Positions 48,181-57,244 of a stretch of 64,000 bases of DNA are shown here, piece by piece. Source of the stretch: Cohnella faecalis (GTDB lineage Bacteria > Bacillota > Bacilli > Paenibacillales > Paenibacillaceae); contig NZ_QXJM01000037.1 in the NCBI RefSeq assembly GCF_003570905.1, positions 1 to 64,000 of the forward strand, read 5' to 3'. A program made the translations under genes and the position numbers. Each line of letters opens with the position of its first letter. Positions within the stretch are counted from its first letter, which is position 1. The notes under the pieces were generated by a model. It had not been told where the DNA came from. It saw only the letters and a list, made by a program, of their open reading frames with translations, and did not search any database.

Positions 48181-49584
48181 ATGATGAATACGATCGGAGT
48201 CGTAGCAAACTCAAGCTCGGCGGGAAGCTCGGCAGGAAGCGGCAAAGCTGGAAGCACGTCGGGAGCATTCGCCGGCATGCTCGTTCAAGTGTTGGACGGC
48301 AGCGGCGCAGCGAAGTCCGCACCGGCCAAAACGGCGCTTCCCGTCGGATTGATTGGAATCGTCGGACAATTGCCTGCGATGCCTGCGGACGATGCCGCTT
48401 TGCAAGAAACGTTGGCTCTGCTTGACGAGCTCGTTAATCAATTGAACGATCAGGAGTCCAAAGAGGAGCCGGATAGCGATGTTGCCGATCAATTGACGGC
48501 GTTGCTGGCTGCTTTGCAGCTGCTCCTTGGCGAACCTGCGGCAGACATGACGGACACGAACGCGAGCGAGGATGCCGAGTCGGCCGAACCTTCGATCGAG
48601 ACGATCAACATCGGTCAGGAAGTTCGGAAGGTTGTGCAAACGCTTGGCGAGACGATCGGGAAGCTTTCGGCCGGGCTGGCGCAAGGACAACAGTCCCCTG
48701 CGGCGGTATCCGTGCTTGCCCTTCAATTGCAAAGCGTTTTGGAGTCTTGGGAAGGCATGCTGACTCAAGATAAAGCAGGCGGAAAGGCAGTCGCTAACGC
48801 AGACTCCGCCCAGGCATCGGTTCCTTCGGCGTCCGTCGGAGAAGCTTCCGCGAAGAAGTCGGAAACGCCGGACGAGACCGCAGCCGCGGTCGCGACGGAA
48901 GTCAAAAAAACGGCACAACCGCTTCGGGAAGCAGCCTGGCGTCCTGTAAACGCAGTTCATACGGAAACGCCGGATGGCGAGTCCATCGAGCCGCAGCAGC
49001 TGGCTTCCAGTATCGAAGCAGAACCGAAATCGACCTCGACGGCACCTGTATGGTCGCTTCAGATGAACGATGCGCTTAAAGGAACGGCTCCAAGCGCGCC
49101 GCAGCTTCCGGCTCAGATTCCGGTTCAACAGTTCGCGGATCAAATGGAGAAATTTCTTGTGAAGCAGTTCGTTCTTACGCAAGGAAACGGCATTTCGGAA
49201 GCGAAGATCACACTTCATCCGGAGCACTTGGGCCAAGTCGATATTAAGATTGTATTGCAGAACGGCCAACTGACCGCTCAATTCGTTACCGAGCATCTGA
49301 CGGCGAGAGATCTTCTGGAGAATCAGCTGTCGCAGCTTCGCACAGCCCTTCAAGGCCAGGGACTTCAAGTCGACCGGATGGAAGTCGTTCAACAGACGTC
49401 ATCTTCAGCGGGAGCTTCGCTGCAGCAGGATCAGAGACAGTCGGGATCCGGCGGGCAAGGCGACGGCAACAATTCGGGCAACAAGGACGGCGGCAGCGGC
49501 GAGGACTTATTCGAAGCGGAACTGGAAAGAACGACTTTCCTAAGGGAATTCGGTTACGGCAGTTCGCTTAACGTAACGGCATAA
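48181..49584 (+). CDS. fliK: Flagellar hook-length control protein FliK
   Basis: 467 aa. N-terminal region is Ser/Gly/Ala rich and low in complexity, the middle is acidic. The C-terminal Flg_hook domain (about 320-430) contains LHPEHLGQVDIKIVLQNGQL and LENQLSQLRTALQGQGLQV. FliK measures the hook and triggers the FlhB specificity switch. GGAGGTG precedes the ATG. The last 40 residues are Gly/Ser/Asn rich. Confidence 0.92.
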   Translation: MMNTIGVVANSSSAGSSAGSGKAGSTSGAFAGMLVQVLDGSGAAKSAPAKTALPVGLIGIVGQLPAMPADDAALQETLALLDELVNQLNDQESKEEPDSDVADQLTALLAALQLLLGEPAADMTDTNASEDAESAEPSIETINIGQEVRKVVQTLGETIGKLSAGLAQGQQSPAAVSVLALQLQSVLESWEGMLTQDKAGGKAVANADSAQASVPSASVGEASAKKSETPDETAAAVATEVKKTAQPLREAAWRPVNAVHTETPDGESIEPQQLASSIEAEPKSTSTAPVWSLQMNDALKGTAPSAPQLPAQIPVQQFADQMEKFLVKQFVLTQGNGISEAKITLHPEHLGQVDIKIVLQNGQLTAQFVTEHLTARDLLENQLSQLRTALQGQGLQVDRMEVVQQTSSSAGASLQQDQRQSGSGGQGDGNNSGNKDGGSGEDLFEAELERTTFLREFGYGSSLNVTA

Positions 49585-49605
49585 GCCGTACAGGAGGTGA
49601 AATCT

Positions 49606-50082
49606 GTGGCGAACGAAGCCGTAGGAACGACGAACATTTGGCCGTATTATTCGGCTCAGAACGTACAGAAGGCCGCAAGAACGCCGACGAAAGAGCTTGG
49701 CAAAGACGAATTTTTGCAAATTCTGATCGCGCAGCTGCGCAACCAGGATCCGATGCAGCCGTTGGAGGATAAAGAGTTCATTTCGCAAATGGCTCAGTTT
49801 TCCTCGTTGGAACAGACGGCGAATATGGCGTCAGAGCTAAAATCGCTTCGCCAATCGGCGGGAATCGCATCCGGAATAATCGGGATGCAGGTTAGCTGGA
49901 TCGCAACTTCCAACACGGGTACCGTCGAAGCGAAGAATGGAATCGTCGATTCGATCGTGATGAGAGACGGCATTCAGTATGCGAAGATAGGCCAATCCGA
50001 GGTGAAGATCGACGAGCTGACGTCCATCGCTCTGCCATCCGTTAGCGGAGGGAGCGGGTCGGGGGTGGCTGCAAGTGAGTGA
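49606..50082 (+). CDS. flgD: Flagellar hook assembly scaffold FlgD
   Basis: 158-aa cap/scaffold for hook assembly. Conserved LGKDEFLQILIAQLRNQDP and MAQFSSLEQ at residues about 27-70. The C-terminal FLG-domain is short, as usual in Bacillaceae. GTG at 49606 chosen because CAGGAGGTG lies 8 bases upstream; an in-frame GTG at 49597 is part of that ribosome site. Ends inside the next gene's start. Confidence 0.93.
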   Translation: MANEAVGTTNIWPYYSAQNVQKAARTPTKELGKDEFLQILIAQLRNQDPMQPLEDKEFISQMAQFSSLEQTANMASELKSLRQSAGIASGIIGMQVSWIATSNTGTVEAKNGIVDSIVMRDGIQYAKIGQSEVKIDELTSIALPSVSGGSGSGVAASE

Positions 50083-50464
50083 CCGGATGTTCATCGGGCA
50101 ATTAACGACGGGACGGACGGGACCGCTGCAATCGCCGAATCGGAAATCGGTCGGGAACGTGGAGCTTGCCAAAGCAGGAGCTTCTTTCCGCGAGGTGCTG
50201 AGCAACCAGGAGCTCAAGTTCAGCCATCATGCCGAAATGAGGCTGCAGCAAAGAGGAATCAAGTTGAATTCCGATCAGCTCGGCCGCATTGAGAGCGCGA
50301 TCGATCAAGCGGCGGCCAAAGGCGCGAAAGACTCTCTCGTATTGTTCAAAGGCATTGCGATGATCGTCAATGTGCCCAATCGCACCGTTGTGACCGCCAT
50401 GGACGGAGCGTCGATGAACGAGCATGTGTTCACGCAAATCGACAGCGCCGTCGTCGTTAACTGA
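50075..50464 (+). CDS. TIGR02530-type flagellar operon protein
   Basis: 129-aa small protein found between flgD and flgE in Paenibacillaceae and Clostridia and absent from the B. subtilis operon. Features: N-terminal unstructured part, then FSHHAEMRLQQRGI and LVLFKGIAMIVNVPNRTVVTAMDG. No membrane segment. Molecular role unknown to me. GTG start overlaps the flgD stop by 8 bases. Confidence 0.85.
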   Translation: MSDRMFIGQLTTGRTGPLQSPNRKSVGNVELAKAGASFREVLSNQELKFSHHAEMRLQQRGIKLNSDQLGRIESAIDQAAAKGAKDSLVLFKGIAMIVNVPNRTVVTAMDGASMNEHVFTQIDSAVVVN

Positions 50465-50567
50465 AAGAACGGCAAGACCAGGGCCGGCCCTACAGCAGGA
50501 GGCCCTTGACCGCGGACCGATTGAAGCGGTCAAACTCCATAAAAACCAATGAGGAGGTTGGCATTAG

Positions 50568-51395
50568 ATGTTACGTTCGATGTATTCCGGCGTATCCGGT
50601 ATGAGGGGCTTCCAAACGAAGCTCGACGTCATCGGAAACAATATCGCCAACGTCAATACGGTCGGCTTCAAAGCGGGCCGCGTTATGTTCAAGGACATTT
50701 TGAGCCAGTCGATGTCCGGCGTCACGGCACCGGTTGAAGGAACGAGCGGCGGTATCAACGCCAAGCAGGTCGGCCTCGGCGTTTCGGTCGCGTCGATCGA
50801 TACGATTCATACGGCGGGCAGTGCCATGACGACGAATGTGCCGACGGATCTTCGGATTGACGGTGACGGATTTTTCGTCGTAAGTCCGGGAGAAGACGGA
50901 GCCCAATATTTGACTCGCGCCGGCAACTTCACGTTCGATGCCAATCGCCAGCTCGTTAATGCGGACGGAATGTTCGTTCTCAGCTCCGAGGACAGCGGCG
51001 GCGGACCGATTACTCTCGACGAGGGAGTAACGGCATTCTCGATTTCTCAGGACGGCCAGATCATTTCGGTCGACGCCGAGGGCAACGCTGAGCCGACCGG
51101 TATTTTCATCGGAGTCGCGAAAGTGGTCAATCCGAGCGGTCTTGAAAAAGTCGGAGGCAACTTGTACCGGATGACTCCGAACGCCAACCCGGACGGAGCG
51201 CTCGAAATCGGTTCCGCAGGCAATACGGAGACGGGAACGGGAGCTATCATCGCCGGTCAACTGGAAATGTCCAACGTCGATCTGACGAACGAATTCACAG
51301 AGATGATCGTCGCTCAGCGCGGCTTCCAGGCGAACTCTCGAATTATCACGACATCGGATGAAATTTTGCAAGAAGTCGTAAACCTTAAACGCTAA
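50568..51395 (+). CDS. flgE: Flagellar hook protein FlgE (short FlgG-like form)
   Basis: 275 aa. Starts MLRSMYSGVSGMRGFQTKLD with GNNIANVNTVGFK, and ends with NEFTEMIVAQRGFQANSRII, both hook/rod signatures. The central domain is small, as in Bacillus FlgE/FlgG, so it lacks the large outer hook domains of enteric FlgE. GAGGAGG precedes the ATG. Position between the TIGR02530-like gene and flbD supports hook protein rather than distal rod. Confidence 0.9.
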   Translation: MLRSMYSGVSGMRGFQTKLDVIGNNIANVNTVGFKAGRVMFKDILSQSMSGVTAPVEGTSGGINAKQVGLGVSVASIDTIHTAGSAMTTNVPTDLRIDGDGFFVVSPGEDGAQYLTRAGNFTFDANRQLVNADGMFVLSSEDSGGGPITLDEGVTAFSISQDGQIISVDAEGNAEPTGIFIGVAKVVNPSGLEKVGGNLYRMTPNANPDGALEIGSAGNTETGTGAIIAGQLEMSNVDLTNEFTEMIVAQRGFQANSRIITTSDEILQEVVNLKR

Positions 51396-51451
51396 TTGAC
51401 GTCCCGCCCCGGGAGGGCTAGATGCCCTCCCTCGGCGTACGGGGAATCTGA

Positions 51452-51685
51452 ATGATTGCCGTAACGAGATTGAATGGAACGAAGTTTACTATCAACGCCT
51501 TGCTAATCGAAACCGTGGAAGAAACGCCGGACACGATGATCACGCTCACCACGGGAAAGAAATTCATTGTGATGGAAAATTCATCGGATGTGATCAGATC
51601 CATCCGGCACTATTTGCGCAGTATCGGCGTTCTGGCGGCCATAACCGGTCCCGCAAACGCGCAATCGGAGGGAGCTACGTCATGA
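51452..51685 (+). CDS. FlbD/SwrD-family small flagellar protein
   Basis: 77 aa. MIAVTRLNGTKFTINALLIE and TPDTMITLTTGKKFIV are the FlbD core. In Bacillus, SwrD raises flagellar power, acting on the motor. Its stop overlaps the fliL start (ATGA). The last 15 residues are a variable tail. Confidence 0.9.
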   Translation: MIAVTRLNGTKFTINALLIETVEETPDTMITLTTGKKFIVMENSSDVIRSIRHYLRSIGVLAAITGPANAQSEGATS

Positions 51686-52161
51686 AAAAAATGTTGCCTT
51701 GGCTCGTTTCGCTTTTACTGGCGATAACGCTGATCGTCATCGTCGCCCTCTACTTCTGGTCTTCCCTATTCGGTTCGGATGCCAAAGATCCCGAGGATCA
51801 AGCGAGGGAAAGCGTACAGAGCGTAGCGGCGGAACCGATGTCCGCGGATGAAATGATCAAGGTCACGTCCGAATTAACCAATATCCAAACGAACATCGCA
51901 GACACCGATTATGTCGTGAGGATCAGCTTGTCTTTCCAGATGGACAGCGCGAAGGCGAAAGAGGAGTTCGACAAGATCAAGGACATCCAAGTTAAACCGC
52001 TTATAAACCGGGCTCTATGGGTATTGAATTCGGAAGACGTCAAGGGCACAAAGGGGAAAGACCAGCTGTGCGCCGAGCTCATCAATGCCATTAATCCGGT
52101 CCTGTCCGAAGGCAAGCTGACCAGCGTCAAAATAACCGACTTTATCATCTCGCCGATTTAA
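51682..52161 (+). CDS. fliL: Flagellar basal body-associated protein FliL
   Basis: 159-aa single-pass membrane protein near the stator. Membrane segment about residues 4-28 (LPWLVSLLLAITLIVIVALY), then a periplasmic-side domain with DYVVRISLSFQMDS and the C-terminal VKITDFIISPI. Coupled to flbD by a 4-base overlap. Confidence 0.93.
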   Translation: MKKMLPWLVSLLLAITLIVIVALYFWSSLFGSDAKDPEDQARESVQSVAAEPMSADEMIKVTSELTNIQTNIADTDYVVRISLSFQMDSAKAKEEFDKIKDIQVKPLINRALWVLNSEDVKGTKGKDQLCAELINAINPVLSEGKLTSVKITDFIISPI

Positions 52162-52204
52162 TCGGCTTAACACACAGTCTGATCGTCCGAAAGGGGTGAG
52201 AGAT

Positions 52205-53206
52205 TTGGTTGACGTTCTTTCACAGAATGAGATAGATGCCCTACTGGCGGCTCTCTCGTCGGGAGAAATGGACGCGGAGGAGCTCAAAAAAGAGGATACC
52301 CAGAAGAAGGTTCGCGCCTACGATTTCAAGCGGGCAACCCGTTTTTCCAAAGATCATATCCGCAGCTTGACCCGGATTCACGAGAATTTCGCCCGATACT
52401 TGACGACGTATTTCTCCGCCCAGCTTCGGACGTTCGTTCAAATCAACGTTGTGCAAGTGGAGCAGCTTCCTTACGACGAGTTCATTCGCTCCATTCCGAA
52501 GATGACGATTCTTAACATTTTCGAAGCGGAGCCGCTCGAAGGACGCATGGTCATGGAGGTGCATCCTAACGTCGGGTTTGCGATGCTGGACCGGCTGCTC
52601 GGCGGCGCGGGGGCGGCTCCGACGAAAATAGGCAGCCTGACGGAGATCGAAACGATCATCATGGAAAAAATATTCAGCCGCGCGTTCGAAAGTCTTCAAG
52701 AAGCTTGGAAGACGGTCATCGATCTTCAACCGAGACTCGAAGCGCTGGAAACGAATCCGCAGTTCATGCAAATCGTGTCTCCCAACGAAACGATCGCATT
52801 GATTTCGTTAAGCACCAAGATCGGAGATACGACCGGAATGATCAACTTATGTATTCCCCACGTCGTGCTGGAGCCGATTATGCCCAGACTGGCGGTGCAT
52901 CAATGGTTCGCTTCCCAGAAGAAGAGCCGTGCGCCGGAAGAACAAGAAGCGCTCGAGAGACGAGTCAACAAAGCGAAGCTTCCCGTTATCGCCGAACTCG
53001 GTTCTTCGTGGATATCGGTTAGCGAGTTTTTGAACCTGCAGGTCGGCGATGTGTTGGCTTTGCATAAGGCGACGGATGAAGGATTGGAAGTTAAAGTCGG
53101 CGATAAAGTAAAATTTATTGCCAGCCCGGGTACCGTTCGTGATAAAATGGCGATTCAGATTCACGAAATCGTGAGCGAAGAGGTGGAAGAGATCCATGAC
53201 GAGTAA
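52205..53206 (+). CDS. fliM: Flagellar motor switch protein FliM
   Basis: 333-aa switch protein. The N-terminal LSQNEIDALLAAL is the CheY-P binding peptide. A CheC-like middle domain (about 45-230; FARYLTTYFSAQLRTF, LLGGAG) and a C-terminal SpoA domain (WISVSEFLNLQVGDVLAL) follow. TTG 52205 gives the family start VDVLSQ with AAGGGGTGAG upstream; an in-frame GTG at 52196 is within that ribosome site. Confidence 0.94.
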   Translation: MVDVLSQNEIDALLAALSSGEMDAEELKKEDTQKKVRAYDFKRATRFSKDHIRSLTRIHENFARYLTTYFSAQLRTFVQINVVQVEQLPYDEFIRSIPKMTILNIFEAEPLEGRMVMEVHPNVGFAMLDRLLGGAGAAPTKIGSLTEIETIIMEKIFSRAFESLQEAWKTVIDLQPRLEALETNPQFMQIVSPNETIALISLSTKIGDTTGMINLCIPHVVLEPIMPRLAVHQWFASQKKSRAPEEQEALERRVNKAKLPVIAELGSSWISVSEFLNLQVGDVLALHKATDEGLEVKVGDKVKFIASPGTVRDKMAIQIHEIVSEEVEEIHDE

Positions 53207-54425
53207 AGACTATTTGTCTCAGGAGGAGATTGACGCGCTGCTGAAGCAATCCTCGGGCGGCGGTGCGGAGCAGCCGGAGTCGTTCGGCTCCGGAGACGGC
53301 TCGATCGGAATCGAAGATTTACTGACTCCGCTTGAACAGGACGCTCTTGGCGAAATCGGCAATATTACTTTCGGAAGCGCCGCGACGGCTTTATCGACGC
53401 TGCTTGGAAAAAAAGTCGATATTACGACTCCGACGGTTTCCGCTATTGCAAGAAGCCGTTTCGAAGAAGAATTTCCTAAACCGCATGTGGCCGTTCACGT
53501 TCATTACGTTGAAGGATTCGAAGGAATCAATTCCTTGGTAATCAAAGCTCACGACGCGCAAGTTATCGCCGATTTGATGCTTGGAGGAGAGGGCAACGTC
53601 ACTTCTACGGAATTGAACGAAATCCACATAAGCGCCGTTCAGGAAGCGATGAACCAGATGATGGGTTCGTCGGCGACGTCCATGTCAACGATCTTCAACC
53701 GAATGGTAAATATATCGCCGCCCGGAATTGATATTTTAGACGTTCAGAACGGTTCGGGAGTATCCAACATTCCGGCGGAGGACTATTTCGTCAAAATTTC
53801 TTTCCGGCTCAAAATCGGCGATTTGATCGATTCGACGATCATGCAGCTCGTTTCGGTTCCTTTCGCGAAAGATCTGGTCAATTCGCTGCTTGGCGGAACA
53901 TCGTCTGAGCCTGCCCCGGCACCTGCTGCCCAGGCATCTGCTGCACCGGCGCCGCAACCGACGTATCAAGCTCCGGCTCCAACCTATCAACCGCCATCGC
54001 AGCCGGCGCCGCAACCTGCGCCGAATTACGGCGGCTATGGAGCGCCTGTGCCCCAAATGCCGTCCCAGCCGCAGACGTTAGGAGCGGCGGCGACTCATCG
54101 GAACGTCAACGTAAATCCGGTTCAATTCGCATCGTTCCAGAACAGCGGCTTTTCGCAGGCGGAAGAAACGAATTTGAATCTGCTATTGGATATTCCGCTT
54201 AAAGTAACCGTCGAGCTCGGACGAACTCAAAAGCAAATTAAAGAAATATTGGAGCTTTCCCAAGGCTCGATCATCGAGCTGGACAAGCTTGCCGGCGAAC
54301 CAGTCGACATTCTTGTAAACAGCAAGCTGATCGCCAAAGGCGAGGTTGTCGTTATCGACGAGAACTTCGGCGTTCGCGTTACCGACATCGTCAGTCAGTG
54401 GGATCGAGTACAAAAAATTCAATAA
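53196..54425 (+). CDS. fliY: Flagellar motor switch phosphatase FliY
   Basis: 409 aa. N-terminal LSQEEIDALLKQ peptide like FliM, then two CheC phosphatase motifs (LGEIGNITFGSAATALS and EAMNQMMGSSATSMS) with the E..N pattern that removes phosphate from CheY-P. A Pro/Ala/Gln-rich linker runs about 235-300. The C-terminal SpoA/FliN domain (LDIPLKVTVELGRTQKQIKE) joins the C-ring. Start overlaps the fliM end by 11 bases. Confidence 0.95.
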   Translation: MTSKDYLSQEEIDALLKQSSGGGAEQPESFGSGDGSIGIEDLLTPLEQDALGEIGNITFGSAATALSTLLGKKVDITTPTVSAIARSRFEEEFPKPHVAVHVHYVEGFEGINSLVIKAHDAQVIADLMLGGEGNVTSTELNEIHISAVQEAMNQMMGSSATSMSTIFNRMVNISPPGIDILDVQNGSGVSNIPAEDYFVKISFRLKIGDLIDSTIMQLVSVPFAKDLVNSLLGGTSSEPAPAPAAQASAAPAPQPTYQAPAPTYQPPSQPAPQPAPNYGGYGAPVPQMPSQPQTLGAAATHRNVNVNPVQFASFQNSGFSQAEETNLNLLLDIPLKVTVELGRTQKQIKEILELSQGSIIELDKLAGEPVDILVNSKLIAKGEVVVIDENFGVRVTDIVSQWDRVQKIQ

Positions 54426-54448
54426 CGATCATCGGGAGGAACCCAAAC

Positions 54449-54811
54449 ATGGCAAACCGCATTCTTATCGTAGACGACGCAGCTTTCATGCGCATGATGA
54501 TCCGCGATATTCTGACTAAGAACGGGTACGAGGTCGTAGGAGAAGCCCAAGACGGCGCTCAAGCGATCGAAAAGTATAAAGAGCTTCATCCGGATTTGAT
54601 TACGATGGACATTACGATGCCCGAAATGGACGGCATCACCGCACTTAAGGAAATCCGCAAAATGGACACGAACGCCAAAGTTATCATGTGTTCCGCTATG
54701 GGGCAGCAGGCAATGGTTATTGATGCGATCCAAGCCGGCGCCAAAGACTTTATCGTCAAGCCGTTCCAAGCCGACCGCGTTATCGAAGCCATCAAGAAAA
54801 CTTTGGGTTAA
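54449..54811 (+). CDS. cheY: Chemotaxis response regulator CheY
   Basis: 120-aa single receiver domain. Acidic pair Asp9/Asp10 (LIVDDA), phosphorylated Asp54 in ITMDITMPEMDG, and Lys in IVKPF. It carries the signal from CheA to FliM/FliY. ATG 54449 preceded by GGGAGGA; longer in-frame extension upstream has no support. Confidence 0.96.
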   Translation: MANRILIVDDAAFMRMMIRDILTKNGYEVVGEAQDGAQAIEKYKELHPDLITMDITMPEMDGITALKEIRKMDTNAKVIMCSAMGQQAMVIDAIQAGAKDFIVKPFQADRVIEAIKKTLG

Positions 54812-54831
54812 TGCGGGAGCGTTGAAAGAAA

Positions 54832-55386
54832 ATGAGCAATTGGAGGTTGGAAGGAGACTTGCCAAGCTCGTCTTCGACTTGGGACATGCTCTGGGTGTTG
54901 TTCGTGCTTGCGTTGATGGTAGGGCTCATCGTATTGCTGCTGCGTTTCTTCGCAAAACGAAATCGCGGCTGGTGGATGAATCGGTCGCTTCGGTCGTTAG
55001 GAGGGTTGACGCTCGGCACGAATAAGTCGATGCAGATCGTGGAATGGAACGGCCGGATCTACGTCCTTGGAGTCGGCGAAGATGTGACATTGCTCGAATC
55101 GATTTCGGATCCGGACGTCGTTGCCGCGCTTCTGGCCGAGCACGATACGGTGAACGCGGCTCCGGCGGCTTCTCTCCCGATTTGGCTAAGAAAGCTAACT
55201 CGACAAGGCGGACTAACGGATGAGACTCCCAAGGATGTTTCGGAGTTCACGCAGCCGGCAGGTCGGTCCAGCTTCGAGCAAACGCTTGAAAACCGATTGC
55301 GTCAATTGTCTGAAAGAAAGCAGCGCATGGAGCAATTGTTGACGGATACTAAGCCCGAAGATCGGAAGAACAACAATGAAACGTAA
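54832..55386 (+). CDS. fliO: Flagellar biosynthetic protein FliO/FliZ
   Basis: 184 aa. One membrane segment near residues 18-40 ([20 protein letters not shown]), then a small soluble domain with [19 protein letters not shown]. The C-terminal 50 residues are charged helix. FliO helps FliP assemble. Weakly conserved family; identity also rests on position before fliP. Ends inside the fliP start. Confidence 0.9.
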   Translation: MSNWRLEGDLPSSSSTWDMLWVLFVLALMVGLIVLLLRFFAKRNRGWWMNRSLRSLGGLTLGTNKSMQIVEWNGRIYVLGVGEDVTLLESISDPDVVAALLAEHDTVNAAPAASLPIWLRKLTRQGGLTDETPKDVSEFTQPAGRSSFEQTLENRLRQLSERKQRMEQLLTDTKPEDRKNNNET

Positions 55387-56125
55387 ATTGATCGCGAGTC
55401 TGCTTTTCCTGCAAACCGCCGTTCTAGCCTTTGGAGGGTCTGCCTTCGCCGATTCGCCGCTTATCGATATTTCGGTAGGAGACGGAAAAGAGCCTGTCGG
55501 AGCATCGTCTTTATCTCTGCTTCTGATTATTACCGTCTTGAGTCTGGCCCCGGCGATTCTGGTGCTGATGACCAGCTTCACTCGAATCGTAATCGTGCTA
55601 GGCTTTGTCCGGACATCGCTCGGTACTCAGCAAATGCCGCCCAATCAAGTGTTGATCGGTCTTGCGCTGTTCATGACATTGTTCGTTATGTCGCCGACGC
55701 TGTCCAAGGTAAACAGCGAAGCTCTCCAGCCTTACTTGAAGAGCGAAATATCGCAAACCGAAGCGTTGCAGAAAGCTTCCGTTCCGATGAAGGAATTCAT
55801 GTACAAGCATACGAGAGCCAAAGATCTGCTCTTGTTCATGAACTATACGAAGACGGAGAAGCCGGAGTCGTATCAGGATATTCCAATTACCGTGCTGGTA
55901 CCGGCCTATGCGATCAGCGAGCTGAAGACGGCGTTTCAGATGGGCTTTATGATCTTTATTCCATTTCTCGTTATCGATATGGTCGTGGCGAGCACGCTGA
56001 TGGCGATGGGGATGATGATGCTGCCTCCCGTCATGATTTCACTGCCTTTCAAAATTTTGCTCTTCGTTCTCGTTGACGGATGGTACTTAATCGTCAAATC
56101 ATTGCTAACCAGCTTTCAGACCTAA
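55376..56125 (+). CDS. fliP: Flagellar export apparatus protein FliP
   Basis: 249-aa export-gate protein with an N-terminal signal peptide (about 1-25, ending SAFADS) and four membrane segments. Conserved [29 protein letters not shown] and [18 protein letters not shown]. Forms a ring with FliQ and FliR. Confidence 0.96.
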   Translation: MKRKLIASLLFLQTAVLAFGGSAFADSPLIDISVGDGKEPVGASSLSLLLIITVLSLAPAILVLMTSFTRIVIVLGFVRTSLGTQQMPPNQVLIGLALFMTLFVMSPTLSKVNSEALQPYLKSEISQTEALQKASVPMKEFMYKHTRAKDLLLFMNYTKTEKPESYQDIPITVLVPAYAISELKTAFQMGFMIFIPFLVIDMVVASTLMAMGMMMLPPVMISLPFKILLFVLVDGWYLIVKSLLTSFQT

Positions 56126-56143
56126 CTAGCGGGGAGGGAGATC

Positions 56144-56413
56144 ATGAGCTCCGAATTCGTCATCGGCCTTGCGGGCCAGGCGCTTTATACCATTCTCAAA
56201 GTAAGCGCGCCGATGCTCGGCTTTGGCTTGATTGTCGGGCTCCTGGTCAGTATCTTTCAAGCGACGACCCACATTCAGGAACAGACTCTAGCATTCATTC
56301 CAAAAATTATTGCCGTGTTTTTAGCGGTTCTTTTATTCGGACCGTGGATTTTGAACGTTATGGTCGATTTCACGAGTCAGTTGCTCGGCAATTTGGCGAA
56401 CTACATTGGTTGA
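56144..56413 (+). CDS. fliQ: Flagellar export apparatus protein FliQ
   Basis: 89 aa, two membrane helices. Conserved GFGLIVGLLVSIFQATTHIQ and EQTLAFIPKI. GGGGAGGGAG precedes the ATG. Confidence 0.95.
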   Translation: MSSEFVIGLAGQALYTILKVSAPMLGFGLIVGLLVSIFQATTHIQEQTLAFIPKIIAVFLAVLLFGPWILNVMVDFTSQLLGNLANYIG

Positions 56414-56419
56414 CGCCGT

Positions 56420-57217
56420 ATGGAATTGAATATGGATATCGTCATGCAGCTCATTCCTGCTTTTATGCTTGTCTTTTGTCGAATTACATCGTTTTTTGTT
56501 GTAGCGCCGGTGTTCTCAACCAAAACCGTACCTGCCGTTTTCAAAATCGGGCTGGCGTTTTTCGTTTCGATCATCGTGTTTTTGACGGTGGGCTTCGATT
56601 CGAAAGTTCCTACGGATGCTACTTACATAATGGCTGTCATGAAAGAAGTGCTGGCCGGTTTGGTCATCGGTTACGTTACTTATTTGTTTTTTACGATCGT
56701 TCAAACCTCGGGCGCTATAATCGATATGCAGATGGGGCTTGGAATCGCGAATATCGTAGATCCGATCAGCGGCGTGTCCGTACCGATGACGGGAAATCTG
56801 AAGTATATGATTATGCTGCTCGTCTTTCTATCCATCAACGGCCATCATTATTTGTTAAGCGCCATTATGGACAGTTACAGGTGGCTCCCGCTCGATAACA
56901 ATTTATTCCATACGGTGTCCGAAGGCGGGCTGGCCGAATTTTTGGCTCGAACCTTCGCCGATACTTTCATGCTTGCTTTGCAAATATCGGCTCCGCTCGT
57001 CGTAGCCATGTTCCTGACTGACGTCGGTCTTGCTTTGCTGGCTCGTACGGCGCCGCAATACAACGTATTCGTAATCGGCGTCCCGCTGAAAATTTTGGTC
57101 GGACTTGCGATGCTCGTTCTGCTGCTGCCCGGGTTTGGCGTTTTGTTCCAAATGATCTTCGATCATATGTTCCAAGCGTTGGACAAGCTGTTCGTCGTGT
57201 TCCAGAAGTCCCCTTGA
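56420..57217 (+). CDS. fliR: Flagellar export apparatus protein FliR
   Basis: 265-aa hydrophobic gate protein, six-seven membrane segments, with GAIIDMQMGLGIANIVDP and MFLTDVGLALLARTAPQYNV typical of FliR. Starts 6 bp after fliQ. It would complete the FliP-FliQ-FliR export gate in which FlhB docks. Confidence 0.95.
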   Translation: MELNMDIVMQLIPAFMLVFCRITSFFVVAPVFSTKTVPAVFKIGLAFFVSIIVFLTVGFDSKVPTDATYIMAVMKEVLAGLVIGYVTYLFFTIVQTSGAIIDMQMGLGIANIVDPISGVSVPMTGNLKYMIMLLVFLSINGHHYLLSAIMDSYRWLPLDNNLFHTVSEGGLAEFLARTFADTFMLALQISAPLVVAMFLTDVGLALLARTAPQYNVFVIGVPLKILVGLAMLVLLLPGFGVLFQMIFDHMFQALDKLFVVFQKSP

Positions 57218-57244
57218 TAGAGAACCCGGAAGAGGAGGTGCCGT

